A DNA stretch of 64,000 nucleotides from Saccharum officinarum. Taxonomy: Eukaryota; Streptophyta; Magnoliopsida; Poales; Poaceae. The position numbers were made by a program, and so were the translations under genes. The DNA lies in contig CM036188.1 of the NCBI GenBank assembly GCA_020631735.1, forward strand, positions 18,394,214 to 18,458,213, given 5' to 3'. Positions 21,501-32,955 of this stretch are shown here, one piece after another (the stretch's first letter is position 1; the number at the start of each line of letters is the position of its first letter). Below the pieces are notes generated by a model that searched no databases, was not told the origin of the DNA, and saw only the letters and a program-made list of their open reading frames with translations.

Positions 21501-23150
21501 GCAAGAGGGGCTTGCCACTTTGGGTATAGAACTGCCTCTGTTATGATGTGTATAGCCTGCGGGAATTGTGCCATCGAAAGGGGTTCTCTATATCTGCCTG
21601 CCGAAAAAAACCTCGCAGCCCTAACTTGTTAGAAGAGACCTATGGAAGGCTTCATAGTGTACTCTGCCCGCTCACCTTGGAAGTGTGATGGGAGTAATTA
21701 ACCCGGGCATATGGGCAACATGATTCAAGGGTAAAGATGCACAATCTCTGCAGAGTGTTAAAACTGTTATAACAGTCGTGCTCATAGTCACGAGTGGCCC
21801 GGAAAACTTACAAAATAAATGGTTACTTATGATGTTGACATTCATGATGAACTATGATGGTATTATGATGATGTTCATATGATTCTATTGGTACTAATAT
21901 ATGATCATGTGGGTTTAATTGGGGCTTAAGCGTAACTTGATTCTACTTAATGCTAAAATCTTGATGACTTGCTAAAAATGCTAAACGCATTAAATCGTGT
22001 CTACCTTTGAGCCTCATGAATCCCCATGCTATGCTTCTGGAGTATGAAATGTACTCACGCTTGTTTTTTTATGCTTTGGAAAAATCCCGGATGGGTACCA
22101 GATGGTGGAGCTAGTCAGTTTTCTGAGAAGTGCTAGGTGTACGTACCCCTAGTCAGCCGTCCCTGTGAAGAATGGAGCCTAAAGATTAGTTCTCGTTCCG
22201 TGATACTCTGATGTAAGTGTTAAATATGAGCATATTTCTGCTTTATAACATTGTTTTTGATACTATGTACTCTGTTGTTGTATGTGTGAACTTCTTGGGT
22301 ACACATATGGCTAGCCTGGTTTGTTCTTCAAAACTAGATGTTACAGGTTTGGATCTATCCCTTTTGCTGATACTATGCAACCTAAGATTTTTCCTTTCTG
22401 AACTCCGAAGGTGCATTTTTCAGGGGTTAGTTTCAAATTTCCTTTTCTCAAATTTGTGAATGTTTCTTAGAGGTCTTGAATATGATCTTGTCCTTTCTTG
22501 CTCTTGACAACTATGTCATCGACATAAACTAGCAATTTTTTGCCAATCTGACTTTTTAGCACTGTTGAAGTCATCCTGACAAATGTTGTGCCTGCATTGC
22601 GAAGCCCCTCTACCATTCTTACAAAGTAGTATGTTCCAAATGGTGTGATAAAACTTGTGAATTCTTCATCTTCTTTTCTCAACCAAATTTGATGATATCC
22701 TGAGAAACAATCCAGAAAACTTAGCATTTCACTTCTAGTTGCCTGATCAACTAGTGTGTCGATTCTATAGTGGGAAATTGTCTTTTGGGCATGCTTTGTT
22801 GAGATCTGTAAAATCGATACACATTCGCCATTTTCCGTTCTTTTTCTTGACCATGACGATATTTGCTAGCCAAGTTGTGAATTGGACTTCTCTTATGACT
22901 TTAGCCTCTAACAATCTTTGGACTTTGGCTTTTGCAGCTTGTATTCTGTCTTCAACTAACTTTCTTAGTTTCTACTTTTTGGGTCTAAAATTTGGATTGA
23001 TGTTGAGTTTGTGCTCAATTATATCTCTGCTCACTCCTCCTAAATCATTGGACGTGCATGCGAAGACATCTTTGTTGCTTTGAAGAAATTCTATGAGTCT
23101 GTTTTCTTCTTCTTCTTGAGAAAGTCCTGTCCCTAAGATTACTTGTTTGT
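18590..23150 (-). pseudogene. Reverse transcriptase and first RNase H of Tat element 2, split by a solo LTR
   Basis: It is read from about 23150 downward: KNGKWRMCIDFTDLNKACPK, then LSFLDCFSGYHQIWL, TPFGTYYFVRMVEGLRNAG and the catalytic YVDDIVVKSKKG (22467-22727). After the solo LTR (19128-22345) the frame resumes with the RT thumb and connection (18933-19127) and the RNase H (LLLYVSATEAALSAVLVQEQ, VYYVSEALSGSK, 18597-18908). Stops occur, for example after KDNFPL near 22765. Without the insertion this would be one continuous pol. Confidence 0.85.
19128..22345 (+). mobile_element. Solo LTR, 3.2 kb, with GGTTT target duplication
   Basis: It starts TGTCACACCCC and ends GATGTTACA. The perfect 5-bp target duplication GGTTT sits at 19123-19127 and 22346-22350. 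It is inserted in the RT frame of Tat element 2. A TATA element (CAATATATATGCC) lies about 550 bp in, followed by a GC-rich leader (19700-20310). No primer site, coding region or second LTR is seen inside, so I read it as a solo LTR. The length and the TGTCACACCC start fit the Tekay/Del (chromovirus) group; that name is an inference. Confidence 0.78.
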
Positions 23151-23254
23151 CTGGGACTGATCAGTCAAGAGGCACTTTTTATTTCTTCGACAGCTTGAGC
23201 TTTTGCTTGTGGCTTCGCATTTTTTGTTTCTTCTTTCTCTTCTTCTTTGATTGT

Positions 23255-23710
23255 TTAAATATTTTTCTGACCAGGAGTGTATTCTTTTTTAATGTTTCTT
23301 GCTTCAGCTTGATCTCCATGAACTGTTATGACTCTGTTTATTGCAGGCATCTTCATACATAAGTAAGAGTAGCTTATTACTGCTTCAAATGCATTCAAAG
23401 TTACCCTTCCAAAAAGTGTGTTATAGGGATAATGGATGTCCACCACATCAAATATAATTTGTTCAGTTCTTACATTGCTTACTGTTCCAAATGATATAGG
23501 AAGAACTATTGAGTGAATTGCCTTCCCACTGAAACCGTAGAGTGGGTGTTCAGCTCTTCCTAGAAGTTTGCGATCAATTTTCATGGCATCGATTGTTGCT
23601 GTGAATATAATGTCTGCGGAACTTCCACCATCAACTAGAATTTTTAAGACATCCCATCCATCAATATTTGCTTCAACTACCATTGCATCCATGTGTGGAT
23701 AGTCTTTCAA
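23255..23710 (-). CDS. Retroviral-type aspartic protease region of Tat element 2
   Basis: An open frame with [20 protein letters not shown] followed by GGSSADIIF, which resembles the retropepsin active site although the usual DTG/DSG appears as [23 protein letters not shown] and [20 protein letters not shown] follow, as in gypsy proteases of Tat type. It lies between gag and RT in the same orientation and would be released from the polyprotein. No stop interrupts this domain, but its element is dead. Confidence 0.78.
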   Translation of the reverse strand: MKDYPHMDAMVVEANIDGWDVLKILVDGGSSADIIFTATIDAMKIDRKLLGRAEHPLYGFSGKAIHSIVLPISFGTVSNVRTEQIIFDVVDIHYPYNTLFGRVTLNAFEAVISYSYLCMKMPAINRVITVHGDQAEARNIKKEYTPGQKNI

Positions 23711-24198
23711 TTGTAAATCTTTTTCTGAAAATGTGATTGGTAGATGAGACCATCTTGTTTTTTGTATGGGTCTTCCGTTGAAATAGAGTTTACTCTTCGA
23801 AAGTAATTCTTCTTTTGCTTATTGTTTTCATGATCAATGCTATTTCCTCCAATGATTGTCATGATTCTTCCTTTGCTTGCCATTGAAGTTGATGTAGAGT
23901 TGTCTTGTTTGTTGTTTCCTTGTGGGTTGCTGTTTGCCACAGAGGATTTAGGTTGTAGTGGTTGAAAATTTGTTTGTTGTTGATTTTGCCTCCATTGGTT
24001 TGGATCATAAATTGCTACTGGTCCATAGCTATATGATGGTGATGGGCCTAGAATCATTGCTTGAGAGTGTCCAAATTGAATTGGGTAATAGGAGCTTCGT
24101 TGGCCTTGAATCATATGGTTGACAACTTTTGATTGACTTGACATTTTGTTCTCTTCTTGTGTTTCTTCAATGCTTTTCTTTATTTTTGGACACATTTT

Positions 24199-25494
24199 TT
24201 ATGTGTGTCCAGCCCCTTTGCCGTGAATGATATAATATATGTCTTCCGGTCTTAGGGGTGTTCTTCCTCTTCCTCGTCCTCTTCCTCTTGCGTTGAAGCC
24301 ACCTCTTTCGAATGTCCTTTCATTGTACTGACTATTGTATTGATTTTGAGGTGGAAAATTGCTTTCGGTGGTTGAATTGCTGTTTTCAACTTGATTGACT
24401 TGGCTGAAGTGTCTTCGCTCATAGTTGTTTTGCTTTGGGGGATGAAAATTACTGCTTTTGTTTTGATTTCTGAAACTGTTTTCTTCCTCGATTCTTTTTC
24501 TGTAATCTTCATCGGATTTGCAGTATTTTTGGATTTCCTCATAAAGTAGAGCAAGCGAAGTTGGCTTTTCTCGAGTAAGGTGTGTTGCACATTGTCCTGC
24601 CCGAAGTCCCTTGATTGCTACAATTATGACAACTTCGTCTGGGATATTTGTGATTTGAGATTTGATTTGAATGAATCTCATGTAATATTGACTTAGAGGC
24701 TCTTTGGGCTGTTGCTTGCAGTTGAATAAATCTATGTCTGTAAGACCAGTTGGTTGAAATCCTTGGAAGTCAATGAGCAGATTTGTCTTTAGTTGCTCCC
24801 ATGAATATATGGATTTTGCTTTTAAGGATGAATACCAGTTTTGCGTTGGACCTTTGACTGCCATGACAAGTGACTTTGCAAGTGTAGTTTCGTCCCTACC
24901 TCCGGCAATTACTGCAGCTTCAAAACTCATTAAGAATTGCCTTGGGCCTGATTCACCATCAAATGTTGGTATCATGTTGAATTTATACCCTATAGGCCAT
25001 TGAGCTAATTGTAAGTTTGTTGACAGTGGAGAGCTTGTATCAATTGATATAAATGATTTTTGGTTGTTTCTCTCTTGAGAGATTCTTGTTGCCGGATGCG
25101 ATTCTTCTTGATTTATAACTTCATAGGTTGCATTTTGCAGTTGCTCGTTTAAATTGTGGAGGGTAGCTTCGGCTTCTTCTATTCTTTGTTTGAGTGTCTT
25201 TTCTCGTGCTCTTGCGTGACATTCTTCAAGTTCTTTTTGTCTTCTTAAAACTTGTTTTTCAAGTTCTTTGAGTCTTTATTCTTTAGCTTCGCCTATTTTT
25301 GAAGAGTTTGCATCTTGGGAAACATCTTTTGTAAGACCTCGGTCTTCGCCAAGTGGTGGTTCATCTTCGGTTGCCCCGTGATGACCTTCTTGTTTGGTCT
25401 TGCCATTTGATTTCTTGTGGTCGCGAGGATCTTTAAATGCACACACAAACGGTGGGCGCCAGATGTTGGGTGAAAAGTTCAAGTCGAGTGACAC
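24199..25494 (-). pseudogene. Gag of Tat element 2
   Basis: The N-terminal part (25494-25276) contains NGKTKQEGHHGATEDEPPLG. It runs, past one stop, into a coiled coil (LKELEKQVLRRQKELEECHA). The capsid-like domain follows from PTFDGESGPRQFLMSFEAAV through AVKGPTQNWYSSLK and LIDFQGFQPTGLTDIDLFNC to IKGLRAGQCATHL. An Arg/Gly-rich tract and a zinc-knuckle remnant (HGKGAGHT) end it; a stop at 24197 separates this from KMCPKIKKSIEE. Retrotrans_gag family; one to two stops make it inactive. Confidence 0.82.
25445..25461 (-). promoter_or_regulatory. Primer-binding site of Tat element 2
   Basis: TGGCGCCCACCG on the minus strand follows the LTR end after a 2-bp spacer (TC). It has the form usual for Ty3/gypsy elements. 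Confidence 0.78.
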
Positions 25495-26305
25495 AATTCA
25501 CACAATCATCAAAACATTTCAGACAAGACAAAATCATGTGCAGAGTTGTATTCATTCCATGATCGTATGATATATGTCAGAGGGGGTATTTATAGGGCTC
25601 TAGTCTTCGTATTTTACACAAAATGACTATTTTACCCCTGACTAAAACATTTACAATCCTTCTTTTATGCAAGGGCGAAGTAGTCACTTCTTCCTGGTTC
25701 GGTCTTCTTTTTCATGTTCAATCTTTTCTTCTTCAGCGAACTTGTTCTTTTCGTATTATTTCTTGCTCTTCATCTACTTCTCTGTTCAGCGAAGTTGATT
25801 TTCTGCTGACGAAGTCAATAAGCAAAGTTAAATTCTTGCAGACAAAGTCATTAAGTGAAGTTGATTTCTTGACGACGAAGTCAATAAGCGAAGTTGATTT
25901 CTTGACGATGAAGTCGATAAGTGAAGTTGATATCTTGACGATGAAGTCAATAAGCGAAGTTGAATTCTTGCCAATGAAGTCAATATGCGAAATTGATTTC
26001 TTGACGACGAAGTCAATAAGTGAAGTTGATTTCTTGACGACGAAGTCTATAAGCGAAGTTGATATCTTGATGACAAAGTCAATAAGCGAAGTTGAATTCT
26101 TGACGACGAAGCCAAAGTTCTGTCTTCGTCTTTGATCTCGATGTTCATTTTTATCTTCATTCTTAGCCAAATTCTGTGCGATGAAGTCAAAATACATCAT
26201 TCGCTATACTTTTTCCTGCAAGTGAATTTCATTAGGATACTCTTATATTTTTTGCACTTCAAAGTTTGGGCTTGAGTTTTTTGGACGGAGTTGATTTTCC
26301 CAACA
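25464..26305 (-). repeat. 5' LTR of Tat element 2, 842 bp
   Basis: Its ends are a perfect inverted pair, TGTTGGG and CCCAACA. The primer site adjoins it on the gag side, so this is the 5' LTR. It contains an array of 33-bp repeats. The five bases outside are CCGGA; no partner survives because the 3' end of the element is lost. Confidence 0.87.
25791..26110. repeat. 33-bp tandem repeat array inside the LTR
   Basis: Nine complete 33-bp units start at 25811, 25844, 25877 and so on to 26075, with partial units at both sides. The core is GAAGTCAATAAGCGAAGTTG. The period is exact. Because 33 is divisible by 3, repetitive open frames appear on both strands (25623-26135 plus, 25733-26200 minus). I do not regard these as genes. 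Confidence 0.95.
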
Positions 26306-26983
26306 CCGGACTTATATATAAGTCTAGCTCATAGATCTTGTCTTGCATGATACAGTGTCCGATTCGAAAACGTCTCCTTCTCCTATTCTCAAATGTGACC
26401 GATCAAAAATAAATTATGCAAAGGTAGACGTACATGTGCTAGGAAAAGGAGTTTGAAACAGACTCATCATATAAGGAAACATGTTGAGAGAGTTAAGAAA
26501 GCATCAGCTGCTTTTTTGGATAAAAGAAAACAATAGCTACTCTGTTAATAGTCTGCCGACTTAAAAAATTAGAGTCTGGCTTCCATATTCTTTTCTAATA
26601 CTATTCTTTTGTTATTTCTCATATACCACATCCCTTTGGTTTCCCTTAACTCTTTTTCTAACTGATCCTATTTTTCGGACAAAAAAAGTTACGTGCATGC
26701 AATCTGTAATGAACAAATATTACAACTATCCCAGACAATCTCCAGAACAGAAACAATATGGGATGATCGACTATAAAAAAGATAAGCTAAGCAAGAATTC
26801 TAAAGCCCCTATTGTAACACGTAGTATGCTCCAATTCTAATAGACCTACACAAGGAGTCTTAGCTGTCCATATTTGATACCTAAAAAGGACAATTAAATA
26901 GTTTTGCATGAGGAAAAAATAAGTTTCATCTCACAAAAAAAAGAGAGGAAAAACAAGTTTTAATAATGGAAAAGCAAACCGTA
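26306..26983. other. AT-rich intergenic stretch
   Basis: This lies between the LTR and the first Helitron-like end. No coding or repeat structure was recognised. Confidence 0.5.
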
Positions 26984-27054
26984 TCTATACCTAATAATAA
27001 AAGGGCAAAATTTCTCACCACCTATTTCTTTGGTCCGGCCATCCTGTGAGTAAC

Positions 27055-29835
27055 AGTCACACCTATTTTTAAGGAACAAATGGAATGTATAATCTTACGT
27101 GCGCCTAGAGATCAATCACACATAAGATGACAAATATAAATAGTATCATCACAAATGTTTATTACATAACGAATAATATCACAGAGTCTTTACGTAATTA
27201 AGCGGAAACATAAAATATATCTTGTGGTAGCTAGCTCCATAGCCCAGGCACGTCAACTGGTTGACCACAAGTCTAGTAATCTTTAGGGAAGTAGTAGTAG
27301 TAATCACTATTTGCACATTCGGGAGTCCATCCTGTGGTGTGGGAGAATGCAAGGGTGAGCACAAAAGTACTCAACAAGTGTAACATGGGGTTCATGAAGC
27401 TCAAGTAGGATAGACACTGGTTCAACTGTATGTAGCTTTTAGTTGATCATATTTTAAGCAATTGAGTAGCATCAAATAGGTGATGTTCCCATAATAAACA
27501 CATGATCATGTAAAGAGAATAATGAATAGCAAGAACAAGTAAATTAATAGTGATCTCTATTCCGTAAGGGTCCAAGGCCGCTCGTGTGCGTGAGTATGGC
27601 TGATATACCAGTTTTACACTCTGCAGAGGTTGTACACTTTCACTGTGAGTCGTGATCCCCAAAAGTCCGAGGTCATGACTCCCCATTGGACAGTTAAGTT
27701 TCACTATGAAGTCTTTCTAAGGTTCGTCTAACAAGTTAGGGCCGCTAGGTTTCTCTGGCCTGCAAATGTAGAGCCCCCTTCCGTATGGCACAATGACACG
27801 CAGCCTATACTCATAAGGACAGGAGCCACACTATACCCAACCCGGAACACAACCCCTCTTACGCCTTAAAGGTAACCACTAACAAGCTAGAAAAGGTTCT
27901 CTTATATGACTAAAGCCAGAGCCATGTAGCCCTCACAGCTGTACTGTAAGTCCCGGATGTTCGCTTACAGATAAGTCCTTGCGGAGAGGAATCTAGAGAA
28001 AACTCTAGCCCTCTTGTTCCCTGTTGCTAAAAATCATCTTTCAATGTTATTGCATATATCATTAGTCAAATTATAAGATCATTGTTTATGTGAGCGCTAG
28101 CCACTACCCAATGCCATAACCATAGGATTCAAGGAACAAGATCAATACTAAGGCATCCTTAACAAGGAAACACATGCAGCATGAATTAAGTGAATTAAAG
28201 TGAGTAGGTAACAAGGATAATCCCATGCTATACTTGCCTTGATCTAGCTAATCCTGTTGATCCGATTCGTAATAGTACTCTTGATCACCAACAAACTGAT
28301 CACCGTCTATTCTCGACTAACACATCAACAACAATCATCCAAGAGCAATCATGTAAAGCAAACAAAGCTACAGTTAGAACAGTACACCAACAGTAGAAAA
28401 ATAAGATGAAAAGTTTTTAAAACGAATCTACATCACACTAGGATCACACAGACGCGAATTGCACGTAAATCGGAGCTAAAACGGAAAAGTTATTATTTAA
28501 ATGAGATTTACTTTATTAAAGTAATAGATTAAATCTAACCTCAAAATTTAAAAGTGGAAAACCTGCTAAATAGTAGTACTAACATGTAGAGTATGAAATT
28601 ATGAACCTAACGCAACTTGAACGGGTCAAATCGGAGTTAAAACGGAGATTTTAATGACCAAAACAAATTTAGTGGCAAAACTGTAAATACTAGAAAACGT
28701 ATTTTCACTTAAACCGACTGAGTTTATGCTTTCAAAAGGATAAAGCGTAATCGGCCTGTACGCCTATGGACCGCGGGTTAAACCTTAAGAAAATCCAGGG
28801 TCTCTTTAGCAAAACGCCAAGTGAAGGAGTATGACGCAATCTGAGCCGTCGGATCTTAAACCAGTGGCCGGGATTAGATTGGAGAGAGAGGAGAGGGGAA
28901 CTCCGGCCACCAACAGTGACCGGCGGCGGAAATCCGGCCGGGGGCGAGCAATTGCTCGTCGGCGTTGTATAATCCGGCGAAATAATGCCCAATTCGTGGA
29001 ACCAACGGCACGGGGAGCAAGAAGAGATGATCGCGAACTCACCTAGACGGATCGGGGCGACAAAAATTGGATGAGGTCGTCACGCGGCTACCAATGGCGG
29101 GCGGCGGAGCTCTGCTCACAAGGATAGAGCTAACTTAGTGAAACAAATCGAGAAAGAAGAAAAGGAGGAGCTCTGCAACTTCCAAACAGCAACCCGAATC
29201 GAGCTAGGGTTGCGGCGCTGCTGCGAGGTCGATTCGAGGTGATGGCTCATGATTAGGTTTGAGATGGAGGCGGTGGAACACCCGGCTATTTATGAGAGGC
29301 TCAAACGTGAGGAGCAAGCCAAGAGAAAATTGGGGCGACATCGGACTCCTTCGAGGTGTCTGGCTCGGTAACGAGCTAGAGGAGGAAGACGGCAGCGCTT
29401 ACAAGCGGGCCCGGGAGGTCAGCGAAATGGAGAGGGGGAAGGGCGCGGTAGCCCGCGTCCGACGGCAACTGGGCTGGCCCACTGCGCAGCCTGCGGCCCG
29501 ATTAAGCAAAAGAAGCGCGCGTTGGGTCAAGGAGAGAGGAGGGAAGCTGGGCTTTCGGCCCGAAGCTGAGAAGGAGATTGTTTCTATTTCCATTTCTTTT
29601 TCTAATACTTCAAATACATTTTCAAATGATTCTTGAAATAATTTTCTTTTTGAAATATAAACCAATCAACACAAATAATATTATGCAGCGGCATGTATGC
29701 ACAAACACGTATTTAACCTTATATTTGATTTTATTTATTAAAAATTATTATTTCACTAAGTTTCCATGCACACATAAATGCATAACTAAATCAAATTCTC
29801 CTATTTAAAAATATTCAAAAATTTAGGGTGTTACA
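27055..29835 (-). mobile_element. Solo LTR, 2.8 kb, inverted relative to the first, with GTAAC target duplication
   Basis: The duplications GTAAC lie at 27050-27054 and 29836-29840. Read on the minus strand it starts TGTAACACCC and ends GTGTGACT (last base changed from the expected A). A TATA element (CATAAATAGCC) lies about 550 bp from the start. Stretches such as the CTAACAAGTTAGGGCCGC region (27727-27750) match the solo LTR at 19128-22345 in reverse, so both belong to one family. Confidence 0.75.
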
Positions 29836-30573
29836 GTAACTTTGTGAATGTGAAGACTATTACTTGTCTACTTGATAAATAACCTAGATAGATAAGAATC
29901 CTAATTCTAATCAAAAAGATTCTTCGGATTCTAACTACCTAAATAGAAATCCTACTCAAAATATAGAAAATATAAGAATAAGAATTAGACAAATTTCTAT
30001 GTACCTAGATCTATTTCTATTACCGTTCAGGTCTCTTCTTTTTTCCTTTTCTGTTTTCCATAGTCCATCGGTGTCTCTTTTCTGTTTTTCCTTCCTCAGT
30101 TCCGATGGCCGCTAAACCTTTTTATCCTTTTCTGCTTTTCGTCTGTCTCAATTTTCCTTTTTCTATTTCCCGTTTTTATATTTTTTTGGTATTTTCTGTT
30201 TTTTTTATAAAATATAAAGAAAATATATGTCCACTTTTAGAAGTTTGTTTAGAATGATTCTCACATGCTAATAAATTAAATAGATTTCTAACTCAATTCA
30301 GCCACGTTAGCTCACGTAAGTGCAGGTCATAGCAAACAACACATCTAATAAATACATCGGACTCTAGAAATTAATAGACATTACTTGTGAATACATTGGA
30401 CTCTAGAAACTAACATATGACATTTTCCTCATGCCAAAAAAAAATCACCCATACATCCATTGCGATGTTTTTTTCTTGTAAAAATCAGAATAAACAACAA
30501 ATACAATTTTATGGGTCTTTGAACCATTGACATTTTTCTATGAAACAAAGATTTTCACCAAAAGTTGTTGATG

Positions 30574-30833
30574 AACTCCATCCGTTCACAAAAGAATGCA
30601 ATTCTCACTTCCCAAAGAGTCAATGAGTCTGAACTTTGACCAAAATTATATAAAAAAATACGAACATTCATAATGAAAAATTAGTATCATTAGATTAGTC
30701 AGAGAATATACTTCTATAATATATTTAATTGGAGACATAAATATTAATACTATTTACTATAAATTCGATAAAACTTGAGCTACTTTGACCAACACGGATC
30801 CCATAATTGCATTCTTTTCTAGACGGAGGGAGT
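30574..30833. mobile_element. Stowaway-type MITE
   Basis: About 260 bp running from ACTCCATCCGTTCACAAAAG to GACGGAGGGAGTA. The ends are inverted copies of the CTCCCTCCGT motif typical of grass Stowaway (Tc1/mariner) MITEs. Confidence 0.75.
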
Positions 30834-31317
30834 AGTTTCTACTAGAAATTGAAATTATTCTTATTAAAACATAGATTAACAAATGGTCCAACTAATCAAT
30901 GTGTGAACTGAAATCTTTTAAGTAGTTTATTGCCTAATTCAGTCCAAAAAAAAATCAATGGATAGATCAATTGTTCACATGTCAACAACTAACTACTTGT
31001 AGACTTTAGTTAAGTATTAGAACTATAGATTTTTATAGGTCCTCACGATATTTAAACATTAAAACACATGAATAGTATGAAAATTAAAGTTAATAAGTCA
31101 TGACAATGCGTCTAAGCATTCCGTACTTTGCATTGGGAAAAACAAATCTATCAAGATTGTACTATTTTAATTGGACACATGTTAATAGGATATTGATGTA
31201 TTATTACAAACATTATTTGCGTGTGTGCATGCGTGCTTATGTGCCATTTGTTTTGTCTTTTCATAATTATATTGTAGTTTTCTCTCCCGTTGCAACGCAC
31301 GGGCATGTTTTTGCTAT

Positions 31318-31762
31318 CATCAGCGGCTGCCCCTTCTCAGTCTCATTCTGGGCTGCAATTGGTGTGGACGTCCCCCCTACACGGCCAACTTCAGAACTAC
31401 GTCAGACGCCGTGCCCTCCTCATATCCCAAGGGAGCATTTCAGCATGTTTTTAGCGCTTTGCTGTTGGCAACTCTGGAAACGTAGGAATGGCGTCGTCTT
31501 TCAGAGTGAAGCCCTTACCTTGCAGCAGCTTCTGAACGAGTGCAAGAAAGATGCTAATCTTTGGCGTAGCCACCTAAAAACTACGGCCAAACCCGTAGTA
31601 GACAAATGGTGTGAGATTTTCGACTCAGCAATGCAGGCACAAATGTAATCTGATTTTGATGTAAACCCCTCTCTCAACGCTTGTAAACATAACATGAGCC
31701 GTTTCGGGGCTATATAAATATATATTCAGGTGGGGAAAATCCCCCCTGGTGACATTCAAAAA
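31318..31762 (+). mobile_element. 5'-truncated LINE: C-terminal ORF2 and 3' UTR
   Basis: Codons from about 31320 to the TAA at 31646 read CPFSVSFWAAIGVDVPP, ALCCWQLWKRRNGVVFQSEA and PVVDKWCEIFDSAMQAQM. This is the end of a plant LINE ORF2 with its zinc-binding/reverse-transcriptase tail. A 3' UTR (TTCAGGTGGGGAAAATCCCC) and a short A run at about 31757-31763 follow. Only the last ~110 codons are present, as expected for incomplete reverse transcription. It sits exactly between two Helitron-like units. Confidence 0.75.
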
Positions 31763-31976
31763 AATTAATAATAAAGAGGTAAAATTTCAGGTCATTTTAT
31801 TTTCGTCCATCCATTATTTTTGGTCCGTCTCCCTCTAACAACTGAACAATGTAGAGTTTTTTTTTATAATCTGGACTTATATATATCCCATGCTTGTCAT
31901 GAAACATAATAGGGAAAAAAACCCTGGATAGACACGATACCAGCATAGGAAACGAAATCGGGAAAAAACAGAATGG

Positions 31977-32330
31977 GTGTTCTATTCAGATCCGGGGAAA
32001 ATAAAAATAAAAATTAGAAAATAAAACAAAAGGAACAAAAATTAGAAAAATGGAACGAACAGAAAAAAGAAACCTGAATAGGTGTTCTGTTCGGGTCCGG
32101 CAAAAATAATTTTTTTAAAAAAAACGCAGAACAGGAAAAATAATGAACAGGTACGTGTTCTGTATTAGAATCTGCAAAAATAAAAATAATCCGGGAAAAG
32201 AAAAAATTCGAGTCAGGAAAACTAAAAATTGGAAAAAACCGAACAAACGGGTTTTCTGTTTGGATCCAGAAAAAAAAAATTGGAAAAAGACAGAACAGTT
32301 GTTCCGTGTTCAAATCCGAAAAAATTAAAC
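31977..32330. repeat. Diverged A-rich tandem repeat in H2
   Basis: Units of about 50-100 bp each begin with a form of GTGTTCTGTTCGGGTCCG and continue with A-rich sequence. Starts lie near 31978, 32081, 32153, 32242 and 32299. Confidence 0.7.
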
Positions 32331-32486
32331 TCAAACTCGGTGGAAAAACGAAACCAGAAAAATTCCAAAACTCTTATATATCTTTTCTAATTTGGTAGAT
32401 ATATCACGCTGCACCATCATTGTTATTTTTCAAATTAATTTGATTGATTCAAGCTCATTAGATGCATTAATTTAGATTCAGAGGCA

Positions 32487-32955
32487 ATGAGCGGCCGCAT
32501 GGTGTACTGGTACGACCTCGTGAAGTTTAAGAGAAAAGGCGGTGGGCATGAGCATGACCATGACCAACGCGACTTCGTGGTGTGCATGCTAGACAACAAG
32601 CATGGTGTGCGCTGCACGAACACTGTGCTCGCAGCCGGTGGCGGCCTCCGTGTCATCGACAGGAGCACCTTTTGCCCAGGCGACATCATTGCGTAGGAGT
32701 CAGATGTAGGTGGCCAGATCGAGGTCGTCACGGGAGTCTCGAGAGCGCTCGACCTGGTTCGCTTTGATGACGGACGACGCCGGCAGCAGGGTGTCATGTT
32801 GTGGCCATCAGAGTAGCTCCGCCACGACACGGGGCTCATCTTGGGCGACTACGTTGTGTCTACCCCGTGGCTCGGCAGGGTCACCGAGCTGTTCCTCTAT
32901 GTGGACGTGGCGTTTGACGACGGTGCACTTTGCACACTCACCGGGAATAGTGCAA
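32487..32955 (+). pseudogene. Captured fragment resembling the N-terminal repeats of a UBE2O-type E2 (UBC23/UBC24 family)
   Basis: The ATG at 32487 opens VYWYDLVKFKRKGGG. CMLDNKHGVRCTNTVLAAGG, VIDRSTFCPGDIIA and, after a TAG at 32695, ESDVGGQIEVVTGVSRALDL follow. After a second TAG (about 32815) come LGDYVVSTPWLGRVTELFLY and VAFDDGALCTLTG. The order 'charged loop, VxDR..xxGD, GQxGxV, GDYVVxxPWLGRV, VxFDDG' matches my memory of the N-terminal SH3-like repeats of plant UBC23/UBC24 (PHO2-like) proteins. The catalytic UBC domain is absent. It lies inside a Helitron-like element, so gene-fragment capture is the likely origin. The assignment is by motif memory only. Confidence 0.5.

Larger units (their letters stand above)
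17490..26305 (-). mobile_element. Ty3/gypsy retrotransposon, Tat lineage (element 2), 3' end lost
   Basis: On the minus strand the order is 5' LTR, primer site, gag, protease, RT, RNase H, second RNase H and integrase. The integrase breaks off at 17490. Two RNase H regions are visible, which supports the Tat lineage. The element is split by a 3.2-kb solo LTR at 19128-22345. Several in-frame stops show it is inactive. Confidence 0.85.
26984..31317 (+). mobile_element. Helitron-like element H1 (non-autonomous), carrying a solo LTR
   Basis: The 5' end TCTATACCTAATAATAAAAG lies after an A. The 3' end has the hairpin CCCGTTGCAACGCACGGG (31286-31303) and, 10 bases on, CTAT where Helitrons normally end in CTAG/CTRR. 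Without the solo LTR at 27055-29835 it would be about 1.55 kb. No Rep/helicase gene is seen. Interior sequence from 29841 is AT-rich and includes a Stowaway-type MITE. Confidence 0.6.

Noticed and set aside
25623..26200. Long repetitive open frames on both strands as protein genes
   Set aside because: They come from an exact 33-bp tandem repeat within an LTR; the period is divisible by 3, which keeps frames open by chance.
31100..31648. A 182-codon plus-strand ORF as one gene
   Set aside because: Its first part is Helitron-like terminal DNA and its second part is the tail of a LINE ORF2; only the second part is coding in origin.
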